DNA of 8,752 bases from Bacillota bacterium (lineage in GTDB: Bacteria > Bacillota > Limnochordia > Darwinibacteriales > Darwinibacteriaceae): positions 1 through 8,752 of the forward strand of contig JAAZLY010000267.1 in the NCBI GenBank assembly GCA_012799115.1, read 5' to 3'. Below the pieces are notes generated by a model. That model saw only the letters and a program-made list of their open reading frames with translations. It did not search any database and was not told the DNA's origin. Made by a program: the position numbers and the translations under genes. This document shows, piece by piece, positions 6,844 to 8,752 of this stretch (position 1 is the first letter of the stretch; each line of letters opens with the position of its first letter).

Positions 6844-6871
6844 AAGACCCTGCTACCCAGAGCGGGGTCTT
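6844..6871. terminator. Probable bidirectional terminator between convergent genes
   Basis: AAGACCCTGCT pairs with AGCGGGGTCTT (11 base pairs, one G-T) around an ACCCAG loop. It follows the AraC gene by 7 bases and lies 12 bases beyond the stop of the convergent DUF4870 gene. T-rich sequence follows on the plus strand (CTTAG after TCTT), and TTTCAT follows on the minus strand, so it may serve both genes. Confidence 0.7.
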
Positions 6872-6883
6872 CTTAGAAAGACA

Positions 6884-7234
6884 CTAACTTAAGAGTGTAT
6901 ACTTTCCAATGATGGGCAATCTTTTGGCGTTTCCGTTCAATCCATTTACTAGTCCCATGATACCTATCACGAAGACAGCGATAGAGAAGAAGGGCAGAAG
7001 GATCCAGCCAATAATGGGGATAAGTCCCAAGATGATGCTCCCCGCGATTCCCGTGATCCAAAGGAGCAAGGACTGATTAGCGTGGAACTTGGCGTACTGT
7101 GACTCGGGGCAAGTGATCAAGGGCAGGAAAAAGAGAAGATAGGCAAGACCGGCCATGGTCTTGTTCTTCTGCACATCATCCGCGTCAAACTGAATGACTG
7201 TGCTTTCATGCTTCGTTGATTCGTTGACTTTCAT
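6884..7234 (-). CDS. DUF4870 (Tic20-like) small membrane protein
   Basis: This 116-residue protein has a charged 25-residue N-terminus and then about three hydrophobic segments (roughly 27-41, 55-71 and 73-97). The family hallmark FHANQSLLL at 50-58 follows a CPESQYAK loop, and a conserved C-terminal GNAKRLPIIGKYTLL closes it. It is an inner-membrane protein of unknown function. The ATG start has GGGAGG about 9 bases upstream. It has its own near-consensus promoter (7284-7311), so it can be expressed separately from the sugar operon upstream, although no terminator separates them. Confidence 0.88.
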   Translation of the reverse strand: MKVNESTKHESTVIQFDADDVQKNKTMAGLAYLLFFLPLITCPESQYAKFHANQSLLLWITGIAGSIILGLIPIIGWILLPFFSIAVFVIGIMGLVNGLNGNAKRLPIIGKYTLLS

Positions 7235-7283
7235 TCGTCAATACCTCCCAGTATATTCCTTCTTTCTCTCCATGCTACAGGGA

Positions 7284-7311
7284 ACTATACCGAGATCCTT
7301 TGCAAAGTCAA
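7284..7311 (-). promoter_or_regulatory. Sigma-A-type promoter of the DUF4870 gene
   Basis: On the minus strand TTGACT (7306-7311) and TATAGT (7284-7289) are separated by 16 bases; each differs from consensus at one position. The predicted transcript start is about 45 bases upstream of the DUF4870 ATG. A perfect 10-base palindrome, CTTTGCAAAG (7298-7307), lies in the spacer and reaches into the -35 box, which could be an operator or chance. Confidence 0.75.
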
Positions 7312-7330
7312 GCATTTTTCTTACAGATTC

Positions 7331-8125
7331 CTATTCAAAAAGCGCGCGTGCCCTGCGAAGTTCCTCCATCATCGTTTCTTTGTTATTATCAGCAATAAAA
7401 CACTCCAATGACCAAACGCCCTGATAGCCGCTTTCTTGTAGTGATTTGACGATGCGTCGTAAGTCTAGAACGCCATCTCCGATCCTCAGATGCATTTGCT
7501 CAGCGGTTCCATCGGAGAGATGGACGTGGGCAATGTGGGGTGCCCCCTGAGCGATGAAGTCTAGTACGAGGTCTGTGTCCCTGATATGTGTCACGTCTAG
7601 GGTAACCCACTTCTCCTGTTTACCGAGGTCTTCAAAAAGTCGGTTTAAGTCGTCCCAGTATTTCACGGAGACGACTTCTTTATCGCTATCCATATTTTCT
7701 ACAGTGACCAATACCCCTTGTTGCGCTGCATAATCTAAGATCTTTTCCATGGATTCTACTTGAAGATTCCAGTGGGTGTCGGAACGTTCCAGAACCGAGA
7801 ACTTACTCCCCGGATGAATCACAATTAGCCTTGAACCTAGATCGCGGGCCAAGTCGATGGCCTGATAGGTTTGGCGTAGGGACTCCTCGCGAATACCACG
7901 GTTTGGACTGGTGATACGAATATCCATGATGGGGCAGTGGATGGTGGATTGCAGATCGAGCCTTGTCAACGTCTCCCGGAGCTCTTCGGCGCTAGCTCCC
8001 TTCACTTCATCCCAGGCATGATCTGCCCAGATCTCCGCGTAATCAAAACCGCAATCTTTAATCAGTTCTAGGGCTTCCAGTATTGGCTTGTGGTAAAACG
8101 TCATAGTGGTTACTCCAAATAGCAT
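7331..8125 (-). CDS. Sugar phosphate isomerase/epimerase-like TIM-barrel protein
   Basis: The 264-residue product belongs to the xylose-isomerase-like TIM barrel (AP endonuclease 2) superfamily, which includes sugar and inositol-derivative isomerases, epimerases and dehydratases. Strand-end motifs seen are IHCP (His63), VIHPG (His104), VTVENMD (Glu143), LDVTH (Asp177, His180), HVHLSDG (His202, Asp205) and WSLECF (Glu241). The Glu143/Asp177/His202/Glu241 set fits the family's usual divalent-metal site. The length is normal and there is no signal peptide, so the enzyme is cytoplasmic. The ATG has AAGGAGGGG about 6 bases upstream, and the gene starts 12 bases after the permease stop, indicating a carbohydrate operon. 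The precise substrate and reaction cannot be assigned from sequence. Confidence 0.88.
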   Translation of the reverse strand: MLFGVTTMTFYHKPILEALELIKDCGFDYAEIWADHAWDEVKGASAEELRETLTRLDLQSTIHCPIMDIRITSPNRGIREESLRQTYQAIDLARDLGSRLIVIHPGSKFSVLERSDTHWNLQVESMEKILDYAAQQGVLVTVENMDSDKEVVSVKYWDDLNRLFEDLGKQEKWVTLDVTHIRDTDLVLDFIAQGAPHIAHVHLSDGTAEQMHLRIGDGVLDLRRIVKSLQESGYQGVWSLECFIADNNKETMMEELRRARALFE

Positions 8126-8137
8126 CCATACCCCTCC

Positions 8138-8752
8138 TTAATACTTGACTCCGGTAAAGGTCAGGCTTTCGATAAACTGCTTTTGCGCTGCCAGAAATGC
8201 AATCATAATGGGCAAGGTGGCCATTACCGAAGCGGCCATCATCATCGGCCAGTCGGGATAGATGTCTGATCGCATCAGAGAAAGTCCGACCTGTAATGTG
8301 CGCATGGAGTCCTTATTGATAATAATCAGTGGCCACATAAAATCGTTCCAGGCTCCCATAAAGGTAAAGAGGCCGAGGGAGGCCAGAGCTGGTTTACTCA
8401 AGGGGAGCACAATCTTCGTTAGGACCTGAAAACGGCTACATCCATCGATAATACCCGCTTCTTCCAGAGATTCTGGCATGGACAAAAAGAACTGGCGCAT
8501 CATAAAAGCACCGAAAGGTCCGGCCAAAAAGGGAAGGGTGAGACCTGCATAGCTGTCAATCAGACCTGCCTTGCGAATGAGAATGTAGGATGGAATGATT
8601 GTAGCTTGAGACGGAATCATCATGGCTGAGAGGTACACCATAAAGATCACACCGCGGCCTGGAAACTTTAGGCGAGAAAAGGCATATCCCGCAAGCACGC
8701 TTGTGATGAGTTGCAGGATGGTAATGATCGTGGAAACCCATACGCTGTTTAA
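8138..8752 (-). CDS. Carbohydrate ABC transporter permease, MalG-type (5' end outside window)
   Basis: The frame is open to the right edge, and its first visible codons (LNSVWVSTIITILQ, then LAGYAFSRLKFPGRG) are the usual region around the second membrane segment of MalG-like proteins. 204 residues are visible, so roughly 70 N-terminal residues are missing. The ATP-binding-subunit contact loop (EAA motif) is clear: EEAGIIDGCSRFQVLTKIVLPL followed by SKPA. The end TFTGVKY is typical of CUT1 permeases. Further membrane segments and a GAWNDFMWPL motif are present. It should form an inner-membrane sugar channel with a second permease and a solute-binding protein, probably encoded upstream of the right edge. 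The sugar is unknown. Confidence 0.95.
   Translation of the reverse strand, partial: LNSVWVSTIITILQLITSVLAGYAFSRLKFPGRGVIFMVYLSAMMIPSQATIIPSYILIRKAGLIDSYAGLTLPFLAGPFGAFMMRQFFLSMPESLEEAGIIDGCSRFQVLTKIVLPLSKPALASLGLFTFMGAWNDFMWPLIIINKDSMRTLQVGLSLMRSDIYPDWPMMMAASVMATLPIMIAFLAAQKQFIESLTFTGVKY

Overview
The window looks like a chromosomal segment of a Bacillota (Firmicutes) bacterium, probably an anaerobic or Clostridia-like lineage. The evidence is the strong AGGAGG-type ribosome binding sites before almost every gene, moderate GC content, a DUF1540 cysteine-rich small protein (a family typical of Bacillota), a compact secreted PhoA-type alkaline phosphatase and a DUF4870 membrane protein. I cannot name a genus from the sequence alone. 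No mobile element, CRISPR array, tRNA or rRNA gene is visible, and no gap without a gene exceeds about 170 bases.

Layout. (a) 1-923, plus strand: the 3' part of a repetitive coiled-coil protein built from a 65-residue tandem repeat and ending in a LysM-like domain, followed by a clear Rho-independent terminator. (b) 947-3541, minus strand: a tldD-tldE(pmbA)-type operon. The first gene has the HExxxH metalloprotease motif and the second is the partner subunit without it. The genes are 12 bases apart, and the ribosome binding site of the second overlaps the stop codon of the first. (c) 3711-5828, plus strand, divergent from tldD: a signal-peptide-bearing alkaline phosphatase, then 21 bases later a cytoplasmic-looking SGNH/GDSL hydrolase, then 81 bases later a 72-residue DUF1540 protein and a strong hairpin. 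(d) 5961-6836, plus strand: an AraC-family regulator with an N-terminal cupin-like sensor domain, ending in a hairpin shared with the convergent gene. (e) 6884-8752, minus strand: a DUF4870 membrane protein with its own near-consensus promoter, preceded by a carbohydrate operon. That operon consists of the 3' part of a MalG-type ABC sugar permease and a TIM-barrel sugar-phosphate isomerase/epimerase-like gene 12 bases after it; it begins beyond the right edge.

How the genes may work together. The TldD/TldE pair should form one heteromeric peptidase. The phosphatase and SGNH hydrolase are probably co-transcribed and may release phosphate or acyl groups from esters in different compartments; this is inference. 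The AraC regulator and the permease/isomerase operon converge on the same small region, and AraC regulators commonly control CUT1 sugar-uptake loci, so a local regulatory link is plausible but not shown. Nothing in the window compels a claim of a wholly new system. The least ordinary objects are the exact 195-base repeats of the LysM protein and the phosphatase/SGNH/DUF1540 cluster.
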